Shown: piece after piece, positions 34,444 through 42,813 of the stretch | How the letters are laid out: each line of letters begins with the position of its first letter | Position numbering within the stretch: position 1 is the first letter of the stretch | From: Halorubrum distributum JCM 10118 | GTDB taxonomy: Archaea > Halobacteriota > Halobacteria > Halobacteriales > Haloferacaceae | DNA length: 64,000 nucleotides | Assembly: GCF_000337335.1 (NCBI RefSeq) | Contig: NZ_AOJN01000055.1 | Location: forward strand, 1 to 64,000 | Reading direction: 5' to 3' | Notes under the pieces: model-generated | The model's input: the letters and a program-made list of their open reading frames with translations, nothing else | Database searches by the model: none | Told to the model about the DNA's origin: nothing | Position numbers and translations under genes: made by a program

Positions 34444-34929
34444 CTACTCCTCGACGACGTTCGCGAACGAGACGTTCTCGCGGACGCTCGTGATCTCGAC
34501 GGTCGGCTCCTCGCCGGGCTCGGCGTCGGGGACGATGACGACGTAGCCGCGCTCGATCTTCGCGATCCCGTCGCCTTTGTCGCCCAGGGTCTCGATCGTC
34601 ACGTCGCGCACCTCGCCCTCCGAGACGGGCGGGTCCGGCTGGACCGCGCCGGCGGCGCCGCGCGAGGTGGGGCGCTGCCCGTCGTCGGAGGGTGCCCCCC
34701 CGGAGGAGCCGTTCGCGTCGGGGGTCGTCGCGGCGTCGCCGTCGGCGGCGGCCGCCGACTCGCCCTCGTCGGGCCCGGCGCGGTCTAAGACTGCGATCCG
34801 ATACGTTTCGCCCTCGGTGACGCTGCCGTGTTCGATCTCCGAGGCGGGGACGGTGACGACGTAGTCGTCGCCGCGGGACTCCACCCGGCCCGTGTACAGA
34901 CACGCGAGAGAATCAGTAATTTCGACCAT
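34444..34929 (-). CDS. TRAM-domain RNA-binding protein with long linker
   Basis: A 161-residue protein. Residues 1-52 form a small beta-rich unit (CLYTGRVESRGDDYVVTVPA, GETYRIAVLDR). About 50 disordered acidic and Ser/Gly residues follow. A C-terminal TRAM domain (about 103-160: VRDVTIETLGDKGDGIAKIE, PDAEPGEEPTVEITSVRENV) completes it. Stand-alone TRAM proteins are archaeal RNA chaperones, likened to bacterial cold-shock proteins. The ATG at 34929 is the start that begins MVEITDSLACLY. It is divergent from the sugar-acid dehydratase. Confidence 0.88.
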   Translation of the reverse strand: MVEITDSLACLYTGRVESRGDDYVVTVPASEIEHGSVTEGETYRIAVLDRAGPDEGESAAAADGDAATTPDANGSSGGAPSDDGQRPTSRGAAGAVQPDPPVSEGEVRDVTIETLGDKGDGIAKIERGYVVIVPDAEPGEEPTVEITSVRENVSFANVVEE

Positions 34930-35026
34930 GCCCCCTTTTTGAACGTACGGGGATGAAAAGCCACCTGTTCGGGCGTGCGGCGCGCGAAGATAAACGTTTA
35001 CCCTGTTCCGAATGAACCACCCGGTC

Positions 35027-36265
35027 ATGAGCCGAAACTACGAGTCGCTCCACGACCCGAACGCGGAGTACACGATGCGGGAGCTCTCCGCCGAGACGAT
35101 GGGGACCACGGGGACGCGCGGCGGCGGCCGCGACGTCGAGATCACGGACGTTCAGACGACGATGGTCGACGGGAACTTCCCGTGGACGCTCGTCCGGGTG
35201 TACACCGACGCTGGCGTCGTCGGCACCGGCGAGGCGTACTGGGGCGCCGGCGTGCCCGAGCTCATCGAGCGCATGAAGCCGTTCGTCGTCGGCGAGAACC
35301 CGCTCGACATCGACCGCCTCTACGAGCACCTGATCCAGAAGATGTCCGGCGAGGGCTCCGTCGAGGGCGTCACCGTCACGGCCATCTCCGGCATCGAGGT
35401 CGCGCTCCACGACCTCGCCGGCAAGATCCTCGACGTCCCCGCCTACCAGCTGCTCGGCGGCAAGTATCGGGACAAGATGCGCGTCTACTGCGACTGCCAC
35501 ACCGAGGAGGAGGCGGACCCCGAGGCCTGCGCCGACGAGGCCGAGCGTGTCGTCGACGAGCTCGGCTACGACGCCCTGAAGTTCGACCTCGACGTCCCGA
35601 GCGGCTTCGAGAAGGACCGCGCGAACCGCCACCTCCGTCCCGGCGAGATCCGGCACAAGGCGGAGATCGTCGAGAAGGTCACCGAGCGCGTGAAGGACAA
35701 GGCCGACGTCTCCTTCGACTGCCACTGGACGTTCTCGGGCGGCTCCGCGAAGCGCCTCGCGGACGCCATCGAGGAGTACGACGTGTGGTGGCTCGAAGAC
35801 CCCGTGCCGCCGGAGAACCTCGAGGTCCAAGAGGAGGTCACCAAGAGCACGACGACGCCGATCACCGTCGGCGAGAACCGCTACCGCGTCACCGAGCTGC
35901 GCCGCCTCATCGAGAACCAGGCGGTCGACATCGTCGCGCCCGACCTGCCGAAGGTCGGCGGCATGCGCGAGACCCGCAAGATCGCGGACGTGGCGAACCA
36001 GTACTACGTCCCGGTCGCGATGCACAACGTCGCCTCGCCGATCGCGACGATGGCGGCGGCACACGTCGGCACCTCGATCCCGAACTCGCTCGCCATCGAG
36101 TATCACTCCTACGAGCTCGGCTGGTGGGAGGACCTCGTCGAGGAGGACGTCATCGAGGACGGCTACATCGAGGTGCCGGAGGAGCCCGGTCTCGGCCTCA
36201 CGCTCGACATGGACACCGTTGAGGAGCACATGGTCGAGGGCGAGACGTTGTTCGACGAAGCGTAG
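35027..36265 (+). CDS. gnaD: Sugar-acid dehydratase, enolase superfamily (gluconate dehydratase-like)
   Basis: A 412-residue member of the mandelate racemase/muconate lactonising subgroup. Metal ligands are expected in VSFDCHWTFSGG (Asp), WWLEDPVPP (Glu) and PITVGENRYR (Glu). The base His is in VPVAMHNVASPIATMAAAHV, and ALKFDLDVPSG carries the Lys position. Length and start (MSRNYESLHDPNAEYTMREL) fit the haloarchaeal gluconate dehydratase of the semi-phosphorylative Entner-Doudoroff pathway. Xylonate or arabinonate dehydratase is possible, so the symbol is tentative. Start 35027 is preferred; ATG 35012 adds five residues. GTTTACC at 34996-35002 is a TATA candidate. Confidence 0.8.
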   Translation: MSRNYESLHDPNAEYTMRELSAETMGTTGTRGGGRDVEITDVQTTMVDGNFPWTLVRVYTDAGVVGTGEAYWGAGVPELIERMKPFVVGENPLDIDRLYEHLIQKMSGEGSVEGVTVTAISGIEVALHDLAGKILDVPAYQLLGGKYRDKMRVYCDCHTEEEADPEACADEAERVVDELGYDALKFDLDVPSGFEKDRANRHLRPGEIRHKAEIVEKVTERVKDKADVSFDCHWTFSGGSAKRLADAIEEYDVWWLEDPVPPENLEVQEEVTKSTTTPITVGENRYRVTELRRLIENQAVDIVAPDLPKVGGMRETRKIADVANQYYVPVAMHNVASPIATMAAAHVGTSIPNSLAIEYHSYELGWWEDLVEEDVIEDGYIEVPEEPGLGLTLDMDTVEEHMVEGETLFDEA

Positions 36266-36321
36266 CTTCGTCGCGCTCGATAGGCGCGCGGGAACCTCCG
36301 TCGGCGGGTTCGTGAATGACC

Positions 36322-36331
36322 ATTTATTTTA
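36322..36331 (+). promoter_or_regulatory. TATA box of the DUF502 membrane protein gene
   Basis: ATTTATTTTA ends 25 nt before the ATG at 36356, a normal archaeal spacing. Confidence 0.55.
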
Positions 36332-36355
36332 CCGTTCCCCGCAGAGGAAGGTATC

Positions 36356-37198
36356 ATGTCGTCCCCCGACGATAGCGAGCCCTCCCAAGTAGCGACCCGG
36401 GCGAAACAGACCGGGCGATCCCTGTATTCGCGCGTGTACGATTCGCTGATCACGGGCGTCGCGATCATGATCCCCGTCGTCGTGACGCTGTACATCGTCA
36501 GCATCGCGATCGGATTCGTTCGAAACGCGCTGGACCCGCTCATTCGGGTCCTGCGGTGGGCCGGTCTCATCCAGCGCATCGAGTCGGGCGGGTTCGTCCA
36601 GCTGCTCATCGAGATCGGGATCTACGCCGACGTCGTGGCGTTCGTCTCCGAGCTCATCGCGATCGCGGTCCTCGTGCTCGTCATCGCCGTCGTCGGGGTC
36701 GTGGGACGCAACCGCTACGGGCAGCGGGTCGTGGACGTCTTCGATCTGGTGGTGTCTTCGATCCCGGGCGTCGGGACGGTGTACAAGAGCTTCCGGCGGA
36801 TGGGAGACGTGGTTCTCGACGAGCAAGACGACAAGTTTCAGGACGTGAAGCTCGTCCAGTGCTTCGACGAGAACGTCTACGTGCTCGGGTTCAAGACCGG
36901 CGAGGCCCCGGTGACGATCGAGGAGTCGACCGGTCACGAGGAGATGGTCTCGATGTTCCTGCCGTTGGCGCCGAACCCGGTGACCGGCGGGCTGTTGACG
37001 TACATCCCGCAGTCGGACGTACACGACATAGACATGACCATCGAGGAGGGCATTCAGAGCGTCCTCACGAGCGGTGTCGCGACCGACCAGGGTGCCTCGG
37101 GGACCCTCGACATCGGCCTCGAAGAGCTACAGAACTCACAGCGGTACCAAGACATTCGCAGCGCGGTGGTTACGACCGACTACGACGACGAGGACTGA
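36356..37198 (+). CDS. DUF502-family membrane protein
   Basis: A 280-residue protein with two transmembrane helices in the first 115 residues (LITGVAIMIPVVVTLYIVSI; LIAIAVLVLVIAVVGVVGRN). A soluble C-terminal domain follows with SIPGVGTVYKSFRRMGDVVL, VLGFKTGEA and PLAPNPVTGGLLTYIPQSDV, the hallmarks of DUF502 proteins found across bacteria and archaea. Function is unknown; plant relatives (COV family) affect vascular patterning, which says little here. It is a stand-alone gene. Confidence 0.88.
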   Translation: MSSPDDSEPSQVATRAKQTGRSLYSRVYDSLITGVAIMIPVVVTLYIVSIAIGFVRNALDPLIRVLRWAGLIQRIESGGFVQLLIEIGIYADVVAFVSELIAIAVLVLVIAVVGVVGRNRYGQRVVDVFDLVVSSIPGVGTVYKSFRRMGDVVLDEQDDKFQDVKLVQCFDENVYVLGFKTGEAPVTIEESTGHEEMVSMFLPLAPNPVTGGLLTYIPQSDVHDIDMTIEEGIQSVLTSGVATDQGASGTLDIGLEELQNSQRYQDIRSAVVTTDYDDED

Positions 37199-37278
37199 GA
37201 GTAGACGGAGCGGCCGTGACGGCCCGGGAGGGTCTGCCGTACCACGTGCGGTGTCGTCGGAGTCGATAGCCGAGCGCG

Positions 37279-38064
37279 TCAGGCCCGTTTCACCACGCGG
37301 TCGAGCCCGACGGGCTCCAGCCCGCGCCGGTCGAGTTCCGCCTCGATCTCCCGTACCCGGGGCGCGATCGCATCCGGCTCGTGGCTGTCGGTCCCCACGG
37401 TCACGTCGACGTCGGCGTCGACGAGGCGGTCGAGGAACGCGGGCGCCGGGTGGAACTCGCCGTAGTCGTCGAGCAGCCGCCCGGCGTTGATCTCCGGGAC
37501 GGTCCGCGAGTCGCGGAAGGCGTCGGCGACGGCGGCGTAGTGGTCCTCGGTCGCGAAGCCGCGGAGGTGGGGGTTGCGCTCGATCAGGTCCGGGTGCGCG
37601 GCGACCGCGAACAGCTCCGACTCGGCCAGGGCGACCAGCTTCTCGAAGTAGCGGTCGACCAGTTCGCGCCGTTCCGCCTCCGGCTTGTCGGCGAAGTGGG
37701 AGCGCGTGTGGACGTTCGCGCCGTCGAGGTCGTGGACGCTGCCGACGGCGTAGTCGAAGCCGGCGTCGGCGAGGAACTCGGCGATCGCACCTTCGTGGGC
37801 GGGATCGTAGTCCATCTCGACGGCGTCGAACACCTCGATCGCGGCGTCCTCGCGGACCGCCTCGATGGCCTCGCGGCGCCGCTCGTACGTCATGTCGAGG
37901 TTGAACCCCAGCGCGCGCTTGTAGCGCCGCGCGCTCGGCTCCGGCGACACGTTACAGTGGTCGGCGAACCCGATCCCGTCGAGACCGGCGTCCGCGGCCG
38001 CGTCGACCATCCAGCGCAGGAACGCCCCGTCCGAGTAGTTCGTGTGGGCGTGGTAGTCGTACAC
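37279..38064 (-). CDS. PHP-domain phosphoesterase (histidinol-phosphatase-like)
   Basis: A 261-residue PHP-fold metalloenzyme. The N-terminal metal motif is YDYHAHTNYSDGAFL. Further ligands sit in IGFADHCNVSPEP, EVFDAVEMDYDPAHEGAI, AVGSVHDLDG, AVAAHPDLIERNP and VTVGTDSHEPDAI. Closest in layout to histidinol-phosphate phosphatases and PHP phosphoesterases such as YcdX, so substrate is uncertain. GTG at 38064 gives MYDYHAHTNYSDG, as in relatives. No ATG exists in frame upstream until well into the intergenic region, and a TTG there would add an uncharacteristic leader. Confidence 0.85.
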   Translation of the reverse strand: MYDYHAHTNYSDGAFLRWMVDAAADAGLDGIGFADHCNVSPEPSARRYKRALGFNLDMTYERRREAIEAVREDAAIEVFDAVEMDYDPAHEGAIAEFLADAGFDYAVGSVHDLDGANVHTRSHFADKPEAERRELVDRYFEKLVALAESELFAVAAHPDLIERNPHLRGFATEDHYAAVADAFRDSRTVPEINAGRLLDDYGEFHPAPAFLDRLVDADVDVTVGTDSHEPDAIAPRVREIEAELDRRGLEPVGLDRVVKRA

Positions 38065-38229
38065 GGCGGACGTACGGTCCGATCCGACTCGAAGGTTCGG
38101 GTCGCACGGAACGCGTTCACACGCGAGACCCGGTCGGCAGGCCGCGATCGAACCAGCAACATGATCCGCCAAACCCGTTGAAAGTTCATTTAGAAAATTT
38201 TTTCTCGCTGATGATTGGTTTATGGTAGC

Positions 38230-40323
38230 ATGGGTACTACTGGCAAGATATGCTGTCGCGTCGTGGACGGTGACGACCGGCCCCTGGCGGGTCGGGTCGT
38301 GGTCGGGGAGCGACGGGGCGGCGACGGGGACCGGATCGGCTACTGGACGACCGGCGACGACGGGGAGTTCGTCCTCGATGCGGACGGCGGCGTCGACGTC
38401 GACGACGTCTCGTTCACGGTTCGGAACCCCGCCGGCGGGGGCGACACCGAGCCGGTCCGGGGGCGAGACCGGCCGGAGGGGGGCGAGACGACGCTTCGCC
38501 TGACGGTGAATGCGCACAGCGTCGCGATCCACGGCGGGACCGAACACCGGGGGATGAACGACGCGGCGTGTACGGCGGCGGGTCCCGTCAGGAGCCATCG
38601 GTTCCACACGCAGTTCCCGGGGCTCGACCCGTACGACCGCGACGAGGACCTGCTCCGGACGCTCGGCGGCGCCGACGGCGAGGCGGGCGCGCCGATGATG
38701 GAGTCCCCGGACGACCCGGTCGGCGACGCCGACACACCGGCCGGCTACGGCATCTTCGGCCAGTTCGTCGACCACGACATCACCTTCGACCCGACCTCGG
38801 ACATCGACCGGCGCAACGACCCGGCGGCGCTGCGAAACTTCCGGACGCCGGCGCTCGACCTCGACTCCCTGTACCGGACGAACGCGGAGGCGGCGCCGTT
38901 CCTCTACGACCACGAGACGGACGAGCGCAAGCTGCTCACCGGCGAGGCGGCCGCGCCCGACGCGGAGGACGGCGGCGGCCTCTCGGGGCTCCCGGGGACC
39001 GACCTCCAGCGGAACGATCAGGGGGTGGCGCTGATCGGCGACCCGCGTAACGACGAGAACGTCGTCGTCTCCCAGCTCCAGCTCGCGTTCGTGAACTTCC
39101 ACAACCGCGTCGTCGACCACCTCCGAGGCCCGGGCTCCGACCTTGTCGAAGAGGGCGAGTCCGTCCTCGAAGCGGCGCAGCGGCTCGTCAGGTGGCACTA
39201 CCAGTGGGTCGTGCGCCACGACTTCCTGCCGCGGATCTGCGACCGATACGTCCTCGACGACATCGAGGAGCGCGGCCGACAGCACTTCGTCCCGCCGGGC
39301 CGCACGCCGGCGATTCCCGTCGAGTTCGGCGGCGCCGCCTACCGCTTCGGTCACAGCATGATCCGTCACGCGTACGACGTCAACGACGAGGTCGGCGAGG
39401 TGCCGCTGTTCCCGACCGGAGCCGGGGGCGGGCGGAACCTCCGCGGCGGGCGCCCGGTCCCGAGCGACCTCGTCGTCGACTGGTCGCGCCTGCTGGACAC
39501 CGGCGACGGCGACTACCAGCCCGCGCGGAAGACGGAGCCGCTCCTCGCGCCGACGCTGTTCGACCTGCCGATCTCCGGGGACACCTCGCTCGCCGTCCGG
39601 AACCTCCGCCGCGCGAAGGCGCTCGGGATCCCCTCCGGACAGGACGTCGCCGCGCGGATGGGGTACGATCCGATCCGGAACGAGGCGTTCGGCGAGGACT
39701 CGCCGATCATGAAGGTGCTCCGGGCGCACGGCCGCGGCGCCGACCCCGACTCGCCGCTGTGGTACTACGTGCTCGCCGAGGCGGAGTACCAGCAGGACGG
39801 GGAACGCTTGGGCGCGGTCGGCAGCCGGATCGTCGCCGAGACGCTCATCGGGCTGATCGAGGCCGACGAGACCGCGTACCCGAACGCCGCGCCCGACGAC
39901 TGGGAGCCGAGCCTCCCGCAGCCGACCCCGACCGAGGGGTACACGCTCGCCGATATCACCGAGTTCGCGGCGGAGGCGAACCCGGACGGACTCGTGATCG
40001 ACGCCGTCGACGCCGGTCCCGGAAGCGACGTCGGCGACGCGGCGGGAGACGTTCTCGACGAGTCGGTGACGCTGCGGAACGCCGCGGACGACCCGATCGA
40101 CCTGACCGGCTACGTCATCGACCTCGACGGCCAGCGGGGCGACCTCCCGGGCGCCACGCTCGGTCCCGACGAGACCCTGACGGTCCACGTCGGCGCCGGC
40201 ACGGACACGTCGACCGACCACTACCTCGGACGGGGCGCGCCCGTCCTCGACGACGAGGGCGAGGTCGTCGCCGTCTGCGGCCCCGACGGCGAGCGCTCGA
40301 CGAGGCGACGCTACGTCGGGTGA
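38230..40323 (+). CDS. Animal-type haem peroxidase with C-terminal lamin-tail-like domain
   Basis: A 697-residue protein. Residues 1-95 are a beta-rich domain (CCRVVDGDDRPLAGRVVVGE). Residues about 110-600 are an animal-haem-peroxidase domain. The haem-ester Asp and distal His lie in YGIFGQFVD181H182DITFD, FVNFHNRVVDHL parallels the family's HN motif, and the proximal His is in AAYRFGH375SMIRHAYDVN. Residues about 610-690 (DESVTLRNAADDPIDLTGYV, LPGATLGPDETLTVHVGAG) match the lamin-tail fold. Peroxidases of this superfamily oxidise halides or organic donors with H2O2. No signal peptide is visible, so location is uncertain. Confidence 0.85.
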   Translation: MGTTGKICCRVVDGDDRPLAGRVVVGERRGGDGDRIGYWTTGDDGEFVLDADGGVDVDDVSFTVRNPAGGGDTEPVRGRDRPEGGETTLRLTVNAHSVAIHGGTEHRGMNDAACTAAGPVRSHRFHTQFPGLDPYDRDEDLLRTLGGADGEAGAPMMESPDDPVGDADTPAGYGIFGQFVDHDITFDPTSDIDRRNDPAALRNFRTPALDLDSLYRTNAEAAPFLYDHETDERKLLTGEAAAPDAEDGGGLSGLPGTDLQRNDQGVALIGDPRNDENVVVSQLQLAFVNFHNRVVDHLRGPGSDLVEEGESVLEAAQRLVRWHYQWVVRHDFLPRICDRYVLDDIEERGRQHFVPPGRTPAIPVEFGGAAYRFGHSMIRHAYDVNDEVGEVPLFPTGAGGGRNLRGGRPVPSDLVVDWSRLLDTGDGDYQPARKTEPLLAPTLFDLPISGDTSLAVRNLRRAKALGIPSGQDVAARMGYDPIRNEAFGEDSPIMKVLRAHGRGADPDSPLWYYVLAEAEYQQDGERLGAVGSRIVAETLIGLIEADETAYPNAAPDDWEPSLPQPTPTEGYTLADITEFAAEANPDGLVIDAVDAGPGSDVGDAAGDVLDESVTLRNAADDPIDLTGYVIDLDGQRGDLPGATLGPDETLTVHVGAGTDTSTDHYLGRGAPVLDDEGEVVAVCGPDGERSTRRRYVG

Positions 40324-40387
40324 CCGCGGAGGGGCGTCGGTGGGCCGCGGAGGCCCTGGACTCCGTCGCGGGCGCGGCCCGGCCGCG

Positions 40388-41605
40388 TCACCGGCCCTCG
40401 CCGACGAGCGCGTTCGTCGAGATGACGAGGAACGCGAGCCCCGACAGGCCGGCGATGACCGCGAACGACGCCGCCCAGCCGAAGAGGTCCGCGACGAGCC
40501 CGACGCCGACGGAGCCCGCCGAGCCGATCACCGTGTAGACGGTCCGGATCAGCCCGAAGCCGGCGCCGCGCTCCGCGTCGCCGAGCGCGTCCATGAACCG
40601 CGGGTCGATGGCCGAGAAGAACGAGGAGCCGAGGCCGGCAAGGAACACGGCGATCCCGAGTCCGGCGAGCGCCGGGAGCGCGGGCAGCCCGACCGCGGTC
40701 GGGAGTTCGACGAGGTCGGGGAGCGCGACCAACCCGCCGAGGCCGAGCGCGCCGCCGAGGAGGGCGGCGGCGATGCTCGCGTCGCGGCCCAGCCGGTCGG
40801 AGAGCCGGCCGAGTCCGACCTGCGCCCCCGCGCGGACGACGAAGAACGCGGAGAAGACGCCGCCGGCGAACGCCGGCGAGTACCCGCGGAGCTCGACGAG
40901 GAACGTCGGGAGGAAGGAGATGACGCCCTGCGCGACGTACGTGCCGAGCGTCGCCACCGCGAGCGGGACGAGGACCTCGCGCCGCCCGATCAGTTCGAGC
41001 AGTGGCGCGAGTCGGAGCCGCTCCGCCATCGGCTGGTCCAGGCGCCGGGGCTCGGTCGGCCGGACTCGCCGCGCGAACAGGACGAAGATGGGGACGCCGA
41101 CGAGCGCGGCCAGCGCGACGCCCGGGCGCCACCCGTACCTGAAGCCGACCCAGGTCGCGGCGACCGGCGCGACGAGCCCGGCGAGCGGCCCGCCCAGCGA
41201 GTGGATCCCGACCGCGGTACCGAGGTCGTCGAACGTCCGCGAGAGCAGCGTGGTCGCCACCGCGTAGTGGAGCCCCGCCGCGAGCCCGAGAAGCACCGCC
41301 GCCAACACGAACGCGGGGAAGACCGGCACGACGGCGAGCAGGATGCTCATCGCGGTCGTCCCGCCGACAGCGACGAGGATCACGCGGCGCTCGCCGAACC
41401 GGTCGGCGAGGATCCCGCTCGGGAACTGGGAGAGCCCGTAGGCGAACCACATGCCGGAGAGCGCGACGCCGACCGCGGTGTTCGACACCGCGAAGTCGTC
41501 GATGATCAGGGGGACGACCGGGCTGATCGCCAGCCGGGCGAAGTACGTCACGAAGAAGGCGAGCATACACAGCGTCAACACCGTGTGGCGGTAGCGCCAG
41601 TTCAC
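40388..41605 (-). CDS. Major facilitator superfamily transporter
   Basis: A 405-residue carrier with about twelve transmembrane helices. It starts with FVTYFARLAISPVVPLII, and the loop 2-3 motif is GILADRFGERRVILVAVG. A second copy of that motif type, GLGRLSDRLGRDASIAAALL, appears in the C-terminal half. The substrate is unknown; the early motif resembles oxalate/formate or sugar-phosphate antiporters. It starts with GTG at 41605. GTATAAAC at about 41720-41727 on the opposite strand may be its TATA box, implying a leader of some 90 nt. It converges with the peroxidase gene. Confidence 0.85.
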   Translation of the reverse strand: MNWRYRHTVLTLCMLAFFVTYFARLAISPVVPLIIDDFAVSNTAVGVALSGMWFAYGLSQFPSGILADRFGERRVILVAVGGTTAMSILLAVVPVFPAFVLAAVLLGLAAGLHYAVATTLLSRTFDDLGTAVGIHSLGGPLAGLVAPVAATWVGFRYGWRPGVALAALVGVPIFVLFARRVRPTEPRRLDQPMAERLRLAPLLELIGRREVLVPLAVATLGTYVAQGVISFLPTFLVELRGYSPAFAGGVFSAFFVVRAGAQVGLGRLSDRLGRDASIAAALLGGALGLGGLVALPDLVELPTAVGLPALPALAGLGIAVFLAGLGSSFFSAIDPRFMDALGDAERGAGFGLIRTVYTVIGSAGSVGVGLVADLFGWAASFAVIAGLSGLAFLVISTNALVGEGR

Positions 41606-41773
41606 GCCGACCGCCGCCTCCGCGGAGCCGGATCCGGTCGCCTCCCGGGCGCGGACGTCCGAGCGTTCGTGGCGTCGACTGCGCGGTTCACGTCTCGTCT
41701 GGGTCCTCTCGTGCGACCCGTATAAACTGTCCTCTCCCGGCGAGCGGTCGGGGGGTTTCCCCCGGTCCGCGGT

Positions 41774-42361
41774 TCACTCCCGGTCCGCGAGCCGCTCCGC
41801 GATGGCCGCGCCGGCGGTCCGCGGGTCGGCCTCGCGGATCCGCACCGCGTCACCGACGGCGACGCGGCCGGGCTCGACCACGTCACAGCAGAGGCCGCCG
41901 CGGTTGCGGAGCGCCGACGCGAGCCCGGCCTCGCCGGCGAGCTCCTCGACGTGGGCGCAGGGAGGGCGCCGGCGAGTCGGTCGCAGGAGGGCGTCGCCGA
42001 CCGCGACGGTCGCGTCGAGGAGCGCGTCCATCTCGGCGCCGAACCCGTCGACGACGACGTTCCGGCGGTGACGGCCGTCGCGCACGTCGATGCCGGTCTC
42101 CTCGCGGACGGCGGCGAGCGCCTCCGCCGCGACGAGGGTGACCGCGCAGGCGTCGAGCTGGAAGTGGCCGTCGCCGCTGCGGTAGCGGTCGCCCGCGACG
42201 CCGTCGGGGCGGATCTCGACCGCGTCGCGGCGGACGGGGGGCGCGCCGCTCTCGGGAGCCGTGACGAGCGCGTCGACCGCGCCGGTCGTGGGCTCGGTCC
42301 CCGCGCCGGTCGCCGAGCCGGCGTCGTCCGCGGACCCGCCGGAGGGTTCGCCGGGCGGCAT
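41774..42361 (-). CDS. MOSC-domain protein
   Basis: A 195-residue MOSC (MoCo sulfurase C-terminal) domain protein. The disordered N-terminus (about 30 residues) is followed by VRRDAVEIRPDGVAGDRYRS, DACAVTLVAAEALAAV, RHRRNVVVDGFG and the conserved Cys region RNRGGLCCDVVEPG. MOSC proteins bind or transfer sulfur and can reduce N-hydroxylated compounds with molybdenum cofactor. Its ATG overlaps the upstream membrane-protein stop by one base (TGATG), so the two are translationally coupled. Cysteine synthase lies just upstream. Confidence 0.88.
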   Translation of the reverse strand: MPPGEPSGGSADDAGSATGAGTEPTTGAVDALVTAPESGAPPVRRDAVEIRPDGVAGDRYRSGDGHFQLDACAVTLVAAEALAAVREETGIDVRDGRHRRNVVVDGFGAEMDALLDATVAVGDALLRPTRRRPPCAHVEELAGEAGLASALRNRGGLCCDVVEPGRVAVGDAVRIREADPRTAGAAIAERLADRE

Positions 42362-42756
42362 CACGGGCCCCCGAGGAGGGCCGCGTCCTCGGATTTCAGC
42401 CACTCGCGGTGTGCGTAGTAGACGGCGGCGACCGGCGGCGCGGGGAGCGCGGCGAACGCGTAGAGCCATTTAAAGACCCCGAGGTCGACGACGCGCCGCT
42501 CGGCGAGCGAGAGCGCGTCGAGCAGGATGGTCGCGGTCGCCAGCGGCGCGAGCAGGTAGCCGTGCGCGAAGCCGACGGCCGCACCGAGCGCCGTCTCGGG
42601 CGTCAGAAACGCCCAGTCGAGAGCGTACAGCAGCGTCCACGTTCCGACTGTCGCCGCGAGCGCGGCGAGCCACGGCCCGTCGAAGCGGCGGTCCGAGGGG
42701 TCCGATCGGTCCCCCGTCCCCTCGTCCGGCGGGGCCGATTCTGCGCGCGTGTTCAT
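42361..42756 (-). CDS. Small four-helix membrane protein coupled to MOSC
   Basis: A 131-residue protein. About 33 polar residues (MNTRAESAPPDEGTGDRSDP) precede three or four hydrophobic segments (WLAALAATVGTWTLLYALDW; ALGAAVGFAHGYLLAPLATA; WLYAFAALPAPPVAAVYYAH). It ends HREWLKSEDAALLGGP. No family is recognised. Its stop overlaps the MOSC start (TGATG), so they are likely expressed in fixed ratio and may work together. The ATG at 42756 is preferred to an earlier in-frame start at 42786. Confidence 0.7.
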   Translation of the reverse strand: MNTRAESAPPDEGTGDRSDPSDRRFDGPWLAALAATVGTWTLLYALDWAFLTPETALGAAVGFAHGYLLAPLATATILLDALSLAERRVVDLGVFKWLYAFAALPAPPVAAVYYAHREWLKSEDAALLGGP

Positions 42757-42813
42757 CGTGCGATCTGCGCGCCGGACGCTAATCAACTCCCGGGTGGCGG
42801 CGGAGCGCGGCGT

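Noticed and set aside
37279-40221. PHP gene read as a 980-residue protein
   Set aside because: The extra N-terminal part overlaps the haem peroxidase on the other strand and is Arg/Val-rich shadow. The true product starts at GTG 38064.
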